DNA of 48,198 nucleotides from an uncultured Lachnospiraceae bacterium (GCA_910583835.1 CAJTYM010000001.1:1-48198); one strand, 5' to 3'; positions 35,883 through 44,096 are shown, counted from the first letter of the stretch. The notes: generated from the letters alone by a model not told the origin. A program made the numbers and translations.

Positions 35883-36000
35883 CGCATATGCGTCAAGTGG
35901 AGACTTAAATACCAGACTTCTTTAAAATAAGGCGTTTGTATGCCTTAGCGAAGCCCGTTGGCTTTAGACGACGGGTGGTTCACGAAAAGGGGGTTGTGTT
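35850..36000 (+). ncRNA. Putative reRNA (omega RNA) scaffold and guide of tnpB
   Basis: By analogy with TnpB systems, the RNA covers the tnpB 3' end and the right-end hairpins (GACGCATATGCGTC near 35881 and GCCCGT...ACGGG at 35953-35975), ending at GGTTCAC 35983. The guide is then the flanking DNA, GAAAAGGGGGTTGTGTTTAT, which holds the ribosome site of the next gene. Confidence 0.5.
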
Positions 36001-36001
36001 T

Positions 36002-36184
36002 ATGAATGCCATTGTTGAAGAACGTAAAGGCTATAAAAGATTGAATTTTGCAAGCTTAAATTTTGCGGATGAAAAAGAAATTGACAAGGAATTCGTAGAT
36101 GACATTTCTCCCATTCATTGGACGGAAGATGTTTTACGTGGTGACAGAAAAGTTATTGTAAAAAACAGTAGGAGAAATGTTTGA
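36002..36184 (+). CDS. Small hypothetical protein directly after the IS
   Basis: A 60-residue acidic protein (MNAIVEERKGYKRLNFASLN, ... IHWTEDVLRGDRKVIVKN). AAGGGGG lies eight bases before the ATG and only a few bases after the TnpB element end, so the element is inserted immediately upstream of its ribosome site and has separated it from any older promoter. Not recognised; antitoxin-like size but no pairing visible. Confidence 0.6.
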   Translation: MNAIVEERKGYKRLNFASLNFADEKEIDKEFVDDISPIHWTEDVLRGDRKVIVKNSRRNV

Positions 36185-36220
36185 TATGTGTCAGATTATC
36201 GTACAAACAAAAAAAAACAC

Positions 36221-36255
36221 AGGCTCTGTGGGGCATATAATGCCTTGCAGAGCCT
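36221..36255 (-). terminator. GGCTC-type terminator
   Basis: AGGCTCTG (36221) pairs with CAGAGCCT (to 36255), with an inner GGGCAT/ATGCC stem. On the minus strand it is followed by GTGTTTTTTTTTG. Member of the repeated GGCTC hairpin family; ends the 36365-37207 transcript. Confidence 0.85.
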
Positions 36256-36364
36256 GATGTTATTAAAAAAGGTGGCGGCTCCCGGCTCTCCTGAGTCTCA
36301 GGAAAGCCAGAATCCAACTGTTTTATTTAATTTTTCAATTTTTCATTCGGAAATTTTTGTATTC

Positions 36365-37207
36365 TCATTTATTATATCCGAGTCCGTCGTCAGGGTTTTT
36401 TGGTTTGATATGACCGAGTAAATTTTCAGCTTGTTTTCCTTTGCCCTCTTTTAATGATTTTTGATTCGCCTGCGGTGGTCTAGGTTGTCTTTGTTTGGAA
36501 CCGTATTTCTTAAGTCTTGCAATTTTGAGCAGTTCGTAGTCGTCTTTTTCATAGTCGTGCATTTGGTCTTCGAACGGATAGACAGCATATTTTTCAGCTT
36601 TTTTCATATGCTTCCAGCCGAATTGTTTTTCGTATGACTGCTGTGTCTTTTTATTTGGATTTGTAAATCCGTGCTGCATATCATAGAAGAAATCATTTGC
36701 GGCATAACAGCCGTATGGGTCATAATTGTTCTGAGGATTATGATTCACATATTGCATAAGTTCTTTGCGGATATATTTCAAATCTTTTTGGTTCAGACAT
36801 AATGATTTGGTCTTTTCTGTTGTGAAATTTCTTTCTTTTGTATTTTCATTGCATATTTTGATAGTGTGAAAAAACAATTCTTTTTTAGGCAACACCATAA
36901 ATGTGTCAAGGGATACCATGCTGGTTCTTACTTCAGGTCTGTCCATAGGCGGGCATGGATGGGTGATGTCTGTTGTATTGTCATAGTTTAGTCTGTTCCA
37001 TCTGTGTTTGTTTTCTTTATCGGATTCCAATGTCGTGCACATGACAATTTCAACATAATAGTCGTCTGTGTTGACGATAAGCCACGGATGTTCTCCTGCA
37101 TTTATGCGATGTCCATTCGGATGTATTTGTTCTAATCGAGGCATAGTGAACACCATGCCCGGTTGCACGTCAAATTGACCGTTTTGTTTTTGTCCCTGTC
37201 TTGTCAT
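36365..37207 (-). CDS. Protein with N-terminal PemK-like region and charged C-terminus
   Basis: A 280-residue protein. The first half (FDVQPGMVFTMPRLEQIHPN ... HPWLIVNTDDYYVEIVMCTT ... RPEVRTSMVSLDTFMVLPKKEL) follows the strand order of PemK/MazF-type proteins: an opening G-x-V strand, a P-W-L-I-V-N strand and an S-x-V-S-L-D strand. The second half is Lys/Gln-rich and helical, and ends in a basic tail. AGAAGGTG precedes ATG 37207; the GTG upstream overlaps it. The gene begins 12 bp after the 178-residue gene, with which it forms an operon. The fold is my reading; toxin activity unproven. Confidence 0.65.
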   Translation of the reverse strand: MTRQGQKQNGQFDVQPGMVFTMPRLEQIHPNGHRINAGEHPWLIVNTDDYYVEIVMCTTLESDKENKHRWNRLNYDNTTDITHPCPPMDRPEVRTSMVSLDTFMVLPKKELFFHTIKICNENTKERNFTTEKTKSLCLNQKDLKYIRKELMQYVNHNPQNNYDPYGCYAANDFFYDMQHGFTNPNKKTQQSYEKQFGWKHMKKAEKYAVYPFEDQMHDYEKDDYELLKIARLKKYGSKQRQPRPPQANQKSLKEGKGKQAENLLGHIKPKNPDDGLGYNK

Positions 37208-37219
37208 TCGTATCACCTT

Positions 37220-37756
37220 CTATTTCCCGTCCAGCCATTTGGATGCGGGCACATTTTTTTCCGGTATGATGTATATGGGTTCATATTTTTGTGCAGTGAA
37301 CAGGCATTTTGCTATCAACAGCATCTGCGGATTGTTCAAGAGGTCGATTTCTGACGGCATATAATAGATATCCCCTTCGACAAATGGAATTGATGCGAAT
37401 TTTCTATTCTTGATATGGTCCATTGTTGCTTGGTTTTGTTCGTAAACTGTACAGCTTAATCGGCGGTCGATTCTGCTGATGCCTATCAAGGCTATTGTGT
37501 CCTGTGTGCGCCGTTCTGCCCAATCTTTGAATCCTGCAAGGATTTCCGGGTCTTCCGGCGTTACCCACGGGTCGTTGTCCGTCCATACTATCGGTATGTC
37601 GTCCACGATGCAGCAGTATAGTTCCGGGTAGTAATCATATTCATCCGTATGGATGCATTTATATTTGCTGTAATCAAACGGTGGGTTGAATCCATATTCT
37701 TTTATCAGATGCTCCGGCAGCTGTGCGAGCAGTTTATTGTATTCATTCCTGTCCAT
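37220..37756 (-). CDS. Hypothetical acidic protein, operon partner of the PemK-like gene
   Basis: A 178-residue acidic protein, not recognised (MDRNEYNKLLAQLPEHLIKE, ... YYPELYCCIVDDIPIVWTDN, ... PFVEGDIYYMPSEIDLLNNP). Mixed alpha/beta. AGGAGGG lies eight bases before the ATG. It lies directly upstream of the PemK-like gene, with 12 bp between them, so antitoxin or chaperone roles are conceivable but unsupported. A TGCACCCG signature starts 34 bp before the start codon. Confidence 0.7.
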   Translation of the reverse strand: MDRNEYNKLLAQLPEHLIKEYGFNPPFDYSKYKCIHTDEYDYYPELYCCIVDDIPIVWTDNDPWVTPEDPEILAGFKDWAERRTQDTIALIGISRIDRRLSCTVYEQNQATMDHIKNRKFASIPFVEGDIYYMPSEIDLLNNPQMLLIAKCLFTAQKYEPIYIIPEKNVPASKWLDGK

Positions 37757-37869
37757 AAATAATGCCCTCCTTAATTTATATTTTACATATGCACCCGCAT
37801 ATGTATTTATATTTTACCATGAATTTACAGTGTATGAAATATATTTCTGCTGTATAAAACAATTGATTC

Positions 37870-37892
37870 TGTGGGGCGTATATCGCCTTGCA
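37870..37892. terminator. GGCTC-family hairpin (degenerate)
   Basis: CTGTGGGGCG and CGCCTTGCAG flank a TATAT loop, closely related to the hairpins at 36221 and 44097, but the outer stem is weaker. Confidence 0.6.
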
Positions 37893-37937
37893 GAGCCTGT
37901 TATAATTCCTGCATAGGATTTGCTGTAAAAAAATATC

Positions 37938-37969
37938 AGGCTCTCTTGGGATAAATCCCTTGAGAGCCT
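37938..37969 (-). terminator. Terminator of the 37975-38913 surface protein gene
   Basis: AGGCTCTCTTGGGAT and ATCCCTTGAGAGCCT form a stem of about 14 bp; on the minus strand GATATTTTTTTAC follows. Confidence 0.9.
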
Positions 37970-37974
37970 TTTGC

Positions 37975-38913
37975 TTATTTGCGGGTTGCGCCGCAGGCGC
38001 ATTTGTAGTAATCAACGACCTTTTCATCGTAAGCGGCTTTGTCAACGACCCATACTTTCTGGGTTTCGTATTCAGCATCGTGATGGATAGTGTCAACCAC
38101 AACTTCTTCACTGTGGTGACCGCCGTGTGTGTAATCGCCAACCTCATCATTCCATTGATGGTCGTCCAATGCCTCAAGTGCGGCTATATCTGTTCCATAT
38201 TCGGTAGGGCTGAACTTCATGCCACATGTATTGCATACGTATACCCATTCTGTCACTTCTTCGTCATATGCCTTTTTGACACAGACCGTCTTTTCTTCGT
38301 AGTGACCTTCTTCTTTATGATGAATGGTCTTGTAGACTGGCTTGTAGTCATGCGTATGGGATTTCTCAGTGACTTTTACTTTGCAGCTTACCCTGCTTTT
38401 CTTGTAGGTAGCTGTGATGGTTGCAGTACCTGCGTTCTTGGCTGTGATTTTGCCGTTTTTGTTTACAGAAGCTACGTTGGAATTGCTGCTTTTGAAAGCT
38501 GCTTTCACACGCTTTTTGTTGTATGTCGCTTTCAACGTGTAGGTCTTGCCAGCGGCAATCTTTAAGCTGGTCTTATTCAGCTTTATTTCAGCAACCGTGA
38601 TTTTCACTCTCTTAGAGGTCTTACCCTTATAGGTTGCTGTGATATAAGCGGTCCCAGCCTTCTTAGCTGTCAGCTTGCCGCTCTTGCTTACGGTTGCAAC
38701 CTTCTTGTTGCTGGTTTTCCATGTGGCTTTCTTTGTTACGTTCTTGCTGCCGCATACAGCCTTCAGCTGTGTCTTCGTGCCTTTGCTGATGACTGTCTGA
38801 GAAGTCTTCACTACAGGCTTTGCATTGGCAGCGGATGCCTCGATAGGCTGTGCCATGGTGAATACCATAACCATCATTAAAACTGCTGTTAAGATTTTAT
38901 TCATTTTCTTCAT
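37975..38913 (-). CDS. Secreted protein: two bacterial Ig-like domains plus His/Cys module
   Basis: A 312-residue exported protein: signal peptide (1-29), two Big_2-like Ig domains (about 32-108 and 109-185, each with the NKKVATVSKSGKLTAKKAGTA pattern), and a 127-residue C-terminal module rich in His, Cys, Tyr and Glu (EEVTEWVYVCNTCGMKFSPT, DDHQWNDEVGDYTHGGHHSE, YYKCACG). The same C-terminal module ends the 39333-40190 protein, but there the N-terminal domain is different. No anchor is visible. The Cys pairs and many His suggest metal binding. Start has AAAGGATG upstream. Confidence 0.87.
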   Translation of the reverse strand: MKKMNKILTAVLMMVMVFTMAQPIEASAANAKPVVKTSQTVISKGTKTQLKAVCGSKNVTKKATWKTSNKKVATVSKSGKLTAKKAGTAYITATYKGKTSKRVKITVAEIKLNKTSLKIAAGKTYTLKATYNKKRVKAAFKSSNSNVASVNKNGKITAKNAGTATITATYKKSRVSCKVKVTEKSHTHDYKPVYKTIHHKEEGHYEEKTVCVKKAYDEEVTEWVYVCNTCGMKFSPTEYGTDIAALEALDDHQWNDEVGDYTHGGHHSEEVVVDTIHHDAEYETQKVWVVDKAAYDEKVVDYYKCACGATRK

Positions 38914-39288
38914 AATCCATCATCCTTTCTGGAGTCTTTTTATTTTTATTATTATTTTACGTAAGTTTTTCAACTCACGCAATTTTCACACGCCCTCTCG
39001 CCCAGTCCCGCTTTTAGGAGCAATGGGCTTCGCCCTTTTTGTTCCGTAAAGGAACATGGGACCCTCACAGTATACTATGTAAAGTAAATATATATGGATA
39101 TCTTATTTATTTTTTTGTAGGTATAATTCCCAGACATAATTCTCATCCATCTCATGTTTTTCTCATTCGCTTTTTCCTTTTTCCCTTTATCTCTCTCCTT
39201 CCCCCTTCTGCGTAAATCTGCCATAGAAACAGTATACCTAATTTATTTAGTATAGTCAATGTATTAGGCGTATCGCAGTAAAAAAATC
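38914..39288. other. Intergenic region without a gene
   Basis: Upstream region of the Ig-domain gene. It contains GGGCTTCGCCCTTTTT (about 39026-39041), a small terminator-like hairpin on the plus strand, and GTTCCGTAAAGGAAC (about 39041-39055). The rest is AT-rich, with pyrimidine runs near 39160-39220. No ORF with a ribosome site. Confidence 0.5.
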
Positions 39289-39320
39289 AGGCTCTCTTGG
39301 GATGAATCCCTTGAGAGCCT
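39289..39320 (-). terminator. Terminator of the 39333-40190 surface protein gene
   Basis: AGGCTCTCTTGGGAT and the inverse ATCCCTTGAGAGCCT form a near-perfect stem, followed on the minus strand by GATTTTTTTAC. Almost identical to the hairpin at 37938. Confidence 0.9.
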
Positions 39321-39332
39321 TGTGTGGTTTTG

Positions 39333-40190
39333 TTATTGTCTTTCACCGCATTCACATTTGTAATAATCAATGACTTCTTCATCGTAAGCTGCTGTGTCAA
39401 CAACCCATACGTTCTGGGTTTCGTATTTTGCGGGGTAATTTTTAATATAAGTCACTTCTTCGCTGTGATGACCTCCGTGTGTATAATCTCCGATTTCATC
39501 ATCCCACTGATGGTCATCCAGTGCTTCAAGTGCGGCTACATCTGTCTTATATTCAGTAGGGCTGAACTTCATGCCGCAACTATTGCATACATATACCCAT
39601 TCCGTCACCTCTTCGTTTCTTTCCGGTTCCACCAATACCTGCTTTTCTTCCCAATGCCCGACCTCATCATGGTGGATGGTTTTGTAGACTGGAATACTAA
39701 AATCATGCTCATGTGCATCCGCAAACACGATATTAAAATTAAAGCTGCCGTTCCATTCGCCTGCTGTCAGCCCCTCTGCCGTGATTGTCCCAGTCCCTTC
39801 GGCATTGTCGTCATACCGCCATTCGGTCTTGTCCTGACTGACAGTAGCTGTTTCATCCGCTTTGTTTGCGGAACGCAGTGTAAAACTTCCATCCGGCACC
39901 ACCGTGACTTTCTTGTCCGCAGGAAAGTCGCCGTTGCAGGTGATTTTATAATTTGCGCTTTTCTTAGAGCCGTCAAGCTGGATGGTCTTCGGTACGCTGA
40001 CGCTGAACTCTGATGCCACACTTGCATTTACGCTGACGTTCTGGGTCGATGCTTCGTTTACTTCCTGCGGTGTGACCGTTTCTTTGGAATTTCCATTTGC
40101 GTCTGTTGCTGCATTCACGATTTCCGGCATGGCGCATCCGACTGTTAGCATGAGCGCCAGCGACAGGCTGATGATTTTGTTTCGTTTCAT
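39333..40190 (-). CDS. Secreted modular protein: shared N-terminal beta domain plus His/Cys module
   Basis: A 285-residue exported protein. Signal peptide 1-28; then a beta-rich domain (about 48-160: ASEFSVSVPKTIQLDG ... ANYKITCNGDFPADKKVTVV ... TAGEWNGSFNFNI). The same domain opens the 41284 and 42454 proteins (SWQVTIPKHVSLG, GWSVTIPKSITLE). The last 125 residues are the His/Cys module of the 37975 protein, with nearly identical EEVTEWVYVCNSCGMKFSPT and THGGHHSEE blocks. So it joins the N-terminus of one subgroup to the C-terminus of another. GGAG lies ten bases before the start. Ligand unknown. Confidence 0.87.
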   Translation of the reverse strand: MKRNKIISLSLALMLTVGCAMPEIVNAATDANGNSKETVTPQEVNEASTQNVSVNASVASEFSVSVPKTIQLDGSKKSANYKITCNGDFPADKKVTVVPDGSFTLRSANKADETATVSQDKTEWRYDDNAEGTGTITAEGLTAGEWNGSFNFNIVFADAHEHDFSIPVYKTIHHDEVGHWEEKQVLVEPERNEEVTEWVYVCNSCGMKFSPTEYKTDVAALEALDDHQWDDEIGDYTHGGHHSEEVTYIKNYPAKYETQNVWVVDTAAYDEEVIDYYKCECGERQ

Positions 40191-40346
40191 AGAATGTAGT
40201 CTCCTTTCTGAAAATTGGATTGAAAAATACGAATCTGTCTCTTTCCATCATATCATGGATTCTTCAGAATCATAGCCCTGCATTAAAAAAAATCGGCGCC
40301 TTTTCTGTTTATAAAGGAGACAATCAAGAGAGCCGAAAAAAAAAAC

Positions 40347-40380
40347 AGGACTTTCTTGAGAGTCATCTCAAGAAAGTCCT
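40347..40380 (-). terminator. Strong terminator after the CTACCCGG signature
   Basis: AGGACTTTCTTGAGA and TCTCAAGAAAGTCCT form a 15-bp perfect stem; on the minus strand a long T-tract (GTTTTTTTTTTC) follows. Confidence 0.92.
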
Positions 40381-40506
40381 ATTATACGCCTCATGCAATG
40401 GTCGTCTGTGCAACGAACGATTTATACGGAACCATGCACATTTTCCTACCCGGAAGTGTTTGTATTTTTTGTAAAAGAGCGGATGTCGGCTGTTTTTTTA
40501 ATACCG

Positions 40507-41223
40507 CTATGTGCCGTTTCGGAAAATCTTTTTCTGTACTATTTTCGTTTCGCCGCACCTTATACAAGTGTAGGTTATCATGCTGCTTCCGGCATTGGTC
40601 GGCTCTTTGACAACCACGCCGTTATCCCATGCGTGACCTAATGCCGGGATAGTTTCTGTCCATGTGTCGCCGCATGTGCATCTGCATTCCGCAATGCCTT
40701 CTTCTGTGCAGGTCGGCTTTTTTATAATGGTTCTTGTGGATGCATGGTCGATAGCCTCTTTTGTGACGGTGATTTTGCAGGTTGCTTTGGTCTTTTTATA
40801 GATTGCGGTAATCGTGGTTGTTCCGGCTTTCTTTGCGGTAATCCTGCCATCCTTGCTGACCGTAGCGACGGCTTTGCTGCCGGACCTGAACACAGGCTTT
40901 ACTTTTTTGCCATTATACTTCGCTGTCAGCGCCGTGGTCTCGCCAACTCCTAATTTCATGCTTTTCCAGTTCAGGCTCACCTGTGCGACCGTGATTTTTA
41001 TTTTCTTCGAGGTCTTACCCTTATAGGTTGCGGTGATGTAAGCCGTCCCGGCTTTCTTTCCGGTCACGACGCCCTTTTTATTGACCGTTGCAACTTTCCT
41101 GTTGCTGGTCTTGAACTTCGCTTTGCCCGTGACGTCCTTTTTGTTATAGGTCACCTTGATGCTGGTCTTCGCGCCTTTGCTGATGACAGACTGCGACGCT
41201 TTTGCGGCAGGCTCCCCGCTGTT
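40507..41223 (-). pseudogene. Headless secreted protein gene: Ig-like repeats, signal peptide lost
   Basis: The frame encodes two Big_2-like Ig domains (NRKVATVNKKGVVTGKKAGTA, SKAVATVSKDGRITAKKAGTT) and a Cys-rich tail (EECRCTCGDTW-like, HAWDNGVVVKEPTNAGSSMI, CIRCGET). Homology to the 37975 protein begins at EPAAKASQSVISKGAKTSIK (about 41223), exactly where that protein's mature part starts. Upstream there is no ATG, no signal peptide and no ribosome site; instead comes the leader of the opposite-strand gene at 41284. The only downstream starts (GTG 41154) would give a cytoplasmic fragment. A deletion, inversion or silent cassette is likely. Confidence 0.7.
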
Positions 41224-41232
41224 TGTGATATA

Positions 41233-41249
41233 CAGGCATTCTGTGCCTG
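41233..41249 (+). terminator. Short hairpin between divergent surface genes
   Basis: CAGGCA and TGCCTG with a TTCTG loop, followed by ATAAAAAATATTTT. A terminator-like structure lacking any plus gene to its left; it may mark a rearrangement breakpoint. Confidence 0.5.
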
Positions 41250-41283
41250 ATAAAAAATATTTTATAGAAAGGAGTTTTCGCTT

Positions 41284-42408
41284 ATGAAAACGAAATTATT
41301 TACGCACAAAGTGCGTGGGACGCTCGTAGCGTTTGCTGCGGTTTCCAGCATGCTGGCACCGATGGGCGTTTATGCGGCTGTCGATTCGACAGCGGATGTG
41401 TCCACACCGTCCACTGAGTCGTGCAACGTGTCAGCGACATTCGGTTCTTCGTGGCAGGTGACGATTCCGAAGCATGTCTCCCTTGGGGTCGACACTGCGA
41501 CAAACGTGGCGGCTGCTGATTACGAGGTCAGCGTGCTTGGGGACATTGAGCCGGAACACTGCATCACGGTGGAGCCTGATAATTCTTTTGCTATGCTGCA
41601 TGGCAGCGATAGTGCAACGGCAACGGTCACGCAGGATATTACCGTTTTTGAAGGAACTACTTTGACGTCGGACGCGCCGGAGAAATCAGCGGGCAATATT
41701 TCCGCAGGCTCCCTTACGCCCGGTGACTGGGGCGGTCATTTTGACTTCCATATTGCGGAGACAGGGCACCAGCACAGCTTCGGCGCTGACGGCATGTGCG
41801 CATGTGGGGAGAAAGACCCAAACCACCAGCACAGTTTCGGCGCAAACGGCATGTGCGCATGTGGCGTGGAAAACCCGGATGCGGAGTTCGTGATGTTCTC
41901 AAAGAACATGTACAATATGGTGACCGTGATGTACAGCGGGAATGCCTTGGGTCACAAGTCTGTCCATAATGTGGTGTTCGAGGACAGGAGCGCTGAAGAG
42001 TTAGGTCGCACATTGGCTGCCAGCAATTGCAGGGACTGTTCTTTTTCCGGCGACGGTTCTGTCGTGGGGTGGACAGACGTGACGGATAGTTCGAACGGTT
42101 ATGTCGATATCCATATTGCGCCTGCACATTCCGGGGATTCCCTGCGTGCGCCTGATGACGTTTCCGGTCTGTTCGCGGTTTCGGAATTACAGGATAGTTT
42201 CGACAGGCAAGGCAGTTATCATACGACTACCATTTCCGGTCTGGCAAATGTTGATTTCAGCCATGTGACGAATGCAAGCGGCATGTTTGAAGGATGTTAT
42301 AACGTAGCCGCTGATTTCACAGGGACTAACCTCAAGGTTATGGACAATATTGCGCCTTCGGTATCTGAGTGTAACATTAAGCTGCCTGACGGAAGTGTGG
42401 TTAAGTGA
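41284..42408 (+). CDS. Secreted modular protein: shared beta domain, His/Cys repeats, BspA DUF285-like tail
   Basis: A 374-residue exported protein. Signal peptide (1-31, ending YAA), VDSTADVS linker, the shared beta domain (about 45-158, SWQVTIPKHVSLG ... TPGDWGGHFDFHI). Two perfect-type repeats follow (HQHSFGADGMCACGEKDPN and HQHSFGANGMCACGVENPD), then a C-terminal BspA DUF285-like region with ANVDFSHVTNASGMFEGCYN. Each repeat has two His and a C-x-C and may bind metal. AAAGGAG lies eight bases before the ATG. The next gene, with the same N-terminal half, starts 45 bp downstream. Confidence 0.88.
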   Translation: MKTKLFTHKVRGTLVAFAAVSSMLAPMGVYAAVDSTADVSTPSTESCNVSATFGSSWQVTIPKHVSLGVDTATNVAAADYEVSVLGDIEPEHCITVEPDNSFAMLHGSDSATATVTQDITVFEGTTLTSDAPEKSAGNISAGSLTPGDWGGHFDFHIAETGHQHSFGADGMCACGEKDPNHQHSFGANGMCACGVENPDAEFVMFSKNMYNMVTVMYSGNALGHKSVHNVVFEDRSAEELGRTLAASNCRDCSFSGDGSVVGWTDVTDSSNGYVDIHIAPAHSGDSLRAPDDVSGLFAVSELQDSFDRQGSYHTTTISGLANVDFSHVTNASGMFEGCYNVAADFTGTNLKVMDNIAPSVSECNIKLPDGSVVK

Positions 42409-42415
42409 TTTTACT

Positions 42416-42426
42416 GTTCTTTTACA
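42416..42426 (+). promoter_or_regulatory. GTTCTTTTACA motif after a plus-strand gene
   Basis: The same 11-mer occurs at 33740-33750 and 47253-47263, each time shortly after the stop of a plus gene and before the next start. Role unknown. Confidence 0.4.
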
Positions 42427-42453
42427 AAATAATTAAGAAAGGAGTCTTTTGCC

Positions 42454-44040
42454 ATGAAGACTAGAGTATCTTTTACGCATAAGATGTGTAAATCAATCAC
42501 GGCATTGGCGGCGGTATGCGCTGTTCTGGCGTCGTCAATCCCTGCCAATGCGGCTGTCGATTCGACAGCAGATGTATCTAAGCCCTCGAATGAGTCGTGC
42601 GACGTGACTGCGTCCGTAGCGTCCGGGTGGTCTGTCACTATCCCGAAGAGCATCACGCTGGAAGCGGATTCCCAGACAAAGGCTGCATCCGGCGGTTATG
42701 GCGTGAGCGTACGGGGCAGCATTGAACGTGATTACTGTGTCACGGTCAAGCCTGAGAGTTCTTTTGTTATGACAAACAGCACGAAAAGCGCAACGGCTAC
42801 GGTCACGCAGGATGTGACAGCGTTTGACAGTGAATCGTTCACGCAGACGGAACCTGCAACCGCGACAGGCGAGGTTGCGGCAAGCGGTCTTGGCGCCGGG
42901 ACATGGACCGGAAGTTTTGACTTTAACATCAACTGTAAGACGGGCAGCATTGAGCTGAATGCAGACAATCTGTCTATGGCTGGAATCGGGAATACAGGCG
43001 ATGTCGTGATTCCTGAGACATTCGTCTATGACGGCATGACCTATAAGGTGACAAGTATTGCTGACAATACATTCAAGAACTGTTCAAGCCTGACGAGTGT
43101 CACAATCCCGGAAGGCGTCACCAGCATCGGCAAAGATGCGTTCTATTATTGCAAAGCGTTGACGAGCGTCAACATCCCTGAAAGTGTCACCAGCATTGGG
43201 GATGAGGCATTTTATAGTTGCTCTGCATTGACAAGCATCAATATCCCTGAAGGCGTCACCAGCATCGGCAGAAGTGTATTTGGCAGCTGTTCAAGCCTGA
43301 CGAGTGTCACAATCCCTGAAGGCGTCACCAGCATCGGGGAATATGCATTTTCTAGTTGCTATGCATTGACAAGCATCACTGTTCCTGAAAGTGTTACCAG
43401 CATTGGTAACAGTGCGTTTGCGAGTTGTTCAAGCCTGACAAGTGCTACGATTTTGGGGAATGTTGCCAGCATCAGTGACAGTTTATTCGATGGCTGTAGG
43501 AGACTGACAAGCATCACTATCCCTGAAGGTGTTACCAGTATCGGTAACAGTGCGTTCAGTGGCTGTCTGGGACTTACAGGCATCAATATTCCTTCCAGTG
43601 TCACCAGCATTGGCGACAATGCATTCGAAGAATGTATGAGCCTGACAAGCATCACTATTCCTGAAGGCGTCACCAGTGTCGGGGAGTATGCATTTTCTGA
43701 GTGTTCTGGTCTGACAAGTGTCATAATTTCTGAAGGCGTCACCAGCATCGGTTATGCCACATTTAGCAGTTGTTCAAAGCTGGCGAGCGTCACTATCCCG
43801 GAAAGTGTGACCAGCATCGGCGAGAGCGCGTTCTCTTATTGTAAGGCATTAACAAGTGTCACTATCCCGGACAGCGTGACCAGCATTGGCGGGAGCGCGT
43901 TTTACAATTCTTCAAATCTGGGCGAAGTGACTTATAAAGGCAACGCCTATACGTCACAGCGTGCGCTTGAATCGGCTTTGAAGGCTGAAGGCGTGACGGT
44001 CGGTTCTCTTGCTTTTTACAGTACGGCTATGTCAAGATAA
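42454..44040 (+). CDS. Secreted modular protein: shared beta domain plus BspA leucine-rich repeats
   Basis: A 528-residue exported protein. Signal peptide (1-31), the VDSTADVS linker and shared beta domain (about 46-153, GWSVTIPKSITLEADSQTKA ... GTWTGSFDFNI), then about 14 LRR_5 repeats of 23 residues (SLTSVTIPEGVTSIGKDAFY pattern) to about residue 500, and a short closing segment. No wall anchor. BspA-type LRRs bind host or bacterial proteins. The repeats are very alike at DNA level, which allows copy-number change by slippage. AGAAAGGAG precedes the ATG. It is the largest member of the locus and closely follows the 41284 gene. Confidence 0.9.
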   Translation: MKTRVSFTHKMCKSITALAAVCAVLASSIPANAAVDSTADVSKPSNESCDVTASVASGWSVTIPKSITLEADSQTKAASGGYGVSVRGSIERDYCVTVKPESSFVMTNSTKSATATVTQDVTAFDSESFTQTEPATATGEVAASGLGAGTWTGSFDFNINCKTGSIELNADNLSMAGIGNTGDVVIPETFVYDGMTYKVTSIADNTFKNCSSLTSVTIPEGVTSIGKDAFYYCKALTSVNIPESVTSIGDEAFYSCSALTSINIPEGVTSIGRSVFGSCSSLTSVTIPEGVTSIGEYAFSSCYALTSITVPESVTSIGNSAFASCSSLTSATILGNVASISDSLFDGCRRLTSITIPEGVTSIGNSAFSGCLGLTGINIPSSVTSIGDNAFEECMSLTSITIPEGVTSVGEYAFSECSGLTSVIISEGVTSIGYATFSSCSKLASVTIPESVTSIGESAFSYCKALTSVTIPDSVTSIGGSAFYNSSNLGEVTYKGNAYTSQRALESALKAEGVTVGSLAFYSTAMSR

Positions 44041-44096
44041 TTGGATATCGGTGCATCTTTTTGTTTCTATGCAATGGATGTAAAATAAAAACAGAT

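Larger units (their letters stand above)
34540..35983 (+). mobile_element. TnpB-only insertion sequence (IS605/IS1341-like)
   Basis: tnpB is followed by a typical right end: a hairpin GCCCGTTGGCTTTAGACGAC plus GGG ending in TGGTTCAC at 35983. No tnpA is present, so it depends on a partner in trans or is immobile. The left end is not defined; it probably lies shortly before the promoter at 34561. Confidence 0.7.

Noticed and set aside
34540..35983. Complete IS605 element with TnpA
   Set aside because: No Y1 transposase frame is present on either side; only TnpB and a right end are visible.
36188..36421. 77-codon plus ORF
   Set aside because: Runs through the GGCTC terminator and the antisense of the PemK-like gene end.
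43070..43960. CRISPR-like periodic DNA repeat
   Set aside because: The period of about 69 bp comes from 23-residue LRR_5 units in a clear reading frame.
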